From: Antedon mediterranea
Lineage: Eukaryota > Echinodermata > Crinoidea > Comatulida > Antedonidae
DNA: 60,000 nucleotides
Reading direction: 5' to 3'
Assembly (NCBI RefSeq): GCF_964355755.1
Contig: NC_092678.1
Location: forward strand, 15,412,922-15,472,921
The translations under genes were made by a program, and so were the position numbers. Below, one piece after another: positions 58,930 to 60,000 of this stretch (the first letter of the stretch is position 1; the number at the start of each line of letters is the position of its first letter). Under the pieces are notes generated by a model. It did no database searches. It saw nothing but the letters and a program-made list of their open reading frames with translations, and was not told where the DNA came from.

Positions 58930-60000
58930 AAAAATATATTATGTCTTCGAGCTGGAAGACATAATAATTCTTACTACATACCTATGTGCAATAAACAATG
59001 ACTTTGTGTTGGCGGTCAACCTAGGCCAGGTAGCATTGCGCGGGCGGGTATAATTACCGTCTGTATATAATTATTGATATTATTTGTCATAGAAATTGTG
59101 TTTTTGGGTATGTGTTGGTCACTCCAACCTTAGGGAGTAACGCCCCAAACCCGGAATATGCATAGTACTATAGTTTAGTTACAGGATTGATATGATTTGT
59201 TGTATACAGTATAGGCCACAAACTTTGTTCTGAAATAAAAGTTGATTAATTAATTGATAACCTAAATCAACTAGAGAAGGTCGAAGGACAACCGAATCCA
59301 ATCATAATACACATCCTAAAAAAACGTATGTATTTAATAATCCCCGATACGGTATAATTAATAGAGCATTTCAGACTATATTTACTACTACTACTGATTG
59401 TCAAACCAAAATAATTGATAATAAATCATTATTTCTTAAATTATTAGGAAGAATATAAATACAAAAAGCATATTTTATTGAAGAAAGAAAAAAATGTAAT
59501 TAAAACTAAGTAAGTAAAAATAGAGCGGAGTTTTTTGTAAGAATATTTCTTTTTCACTGTAGAGCTTCGTTGTTGTTTTAACATCGTGCGTGATACTATG
59601 CTGCGTATTCTACAATTTGTCACCACAGCATAAATCCTTTTCATCACCAATACCAAGGGATTATACAGCACGATTACGAAATTCGCAACGGTAAGAACCC
59701 AATGCTACATTTTGAAATATAAATTTAAATTAAATACTGTAAGCAAAAACGTATGATGACATTGACTCTATTAGTTAAAAAACGTTGGGGTTTTTTTGTC
59801 CTGATTACTTAATTGGGTGAATAAACTGAAAATTATAGTTTGAATAGCAATAACACAATAATTTTACATTATTGTATTGTATTTTATTTTAATTTGTTGT
59901 GGACGAAACATTACTAATAGAATTATCTTATCTTGTTCAACGGAAGTTTGTACGTTTCTTGTCTTATAACTGTGTTAATTTTGCCTTTTCCATTGATTCT
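58930..60000. other. No feature recognised
   Basis: AT-rich sequence to the right edge with one minus-strand ORF of 75 codons (59444-59671) that has no recognisable features. Confidence 0.5.

Overview
The window looks like AT-rich nuclear DNA from an invertebrate animal, most likely an echinoderm or another non-chordate deuterostome. The signs are a 17-exon gene with canonical GT-AG introns, abundant GGCCTAGGCC-type short repeats, CR1/L2-like LINE fragments, a 5S-derived SINE, tRNA-derived SINEs, and foldback transposons of the kind known in sea urchins. The species call is inference. Nothing here resembles a prokaryotic genome.

Two host genes are well supported. A terminal coding exon of a Golgi galactose-3-O-sulfotransferase lies on the plus strand at 6560-7673. 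A nearly complete DNAJC2 (zuotin/MPP11/ZRF1) lies on the minus strand from 34363 down to 8966, in 17 exons whose phases I checked one by one. The protein is about 607 aa, with a J-domain (HPD), a charged helical middle and two SANT domains. Two irregularities stand out in it: the exon 8 acceptor reads CG instead of AG, and putative exon 1 is one base out of phase with exon 2. The two genes are convergent, with about 1.3 kb between their stop codons.

Most of the remainder is mobile or repetitive DNA. 1-2 kb: 5' half of a CR1/L2-like LINE. 2.2-5.1 kb: a MITE and ACCGACC-containing tandem arrays. 8-34 kb: the DNAJC2 introns, which carry MITEs, SINEs, LINE pieces, two foldback elements with arms of TATACCGTATA or CGTATACG repeats, and a 4.8 kb foldback (17421-22222) that holds decayed copies of a PIN/FEN1-like ORF plus a nested Mutator-like hairpin with a 9-bp target duplication. 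34.4-37.4 kb: degenerate, AAAATGGCGGCC-rich DNA. 37468-44904: three near-identical head-to-tail copies of a 2479-bp unit containing one complete large palindrome and part of a second. 45-51.3 kb: a segmental duplication whose second copy shows empty sites for insertions in the first, a GGTCCGG-type foldback and a LINE 3' half. 51.6-57 kb: a 5S-SINE split by a TTGCGCAA-type foldback, a ~348-bp satellite, AACGTT-rich arrays and a solo LTR. 57.3-60 kb: no recognisable gene.

The main theme is an unusual concentration of foldback elements. Several have arms that are arrays of short self-complementary motifs, each different, and one arm family is clearly related to a tandem satellite 8 kb away.
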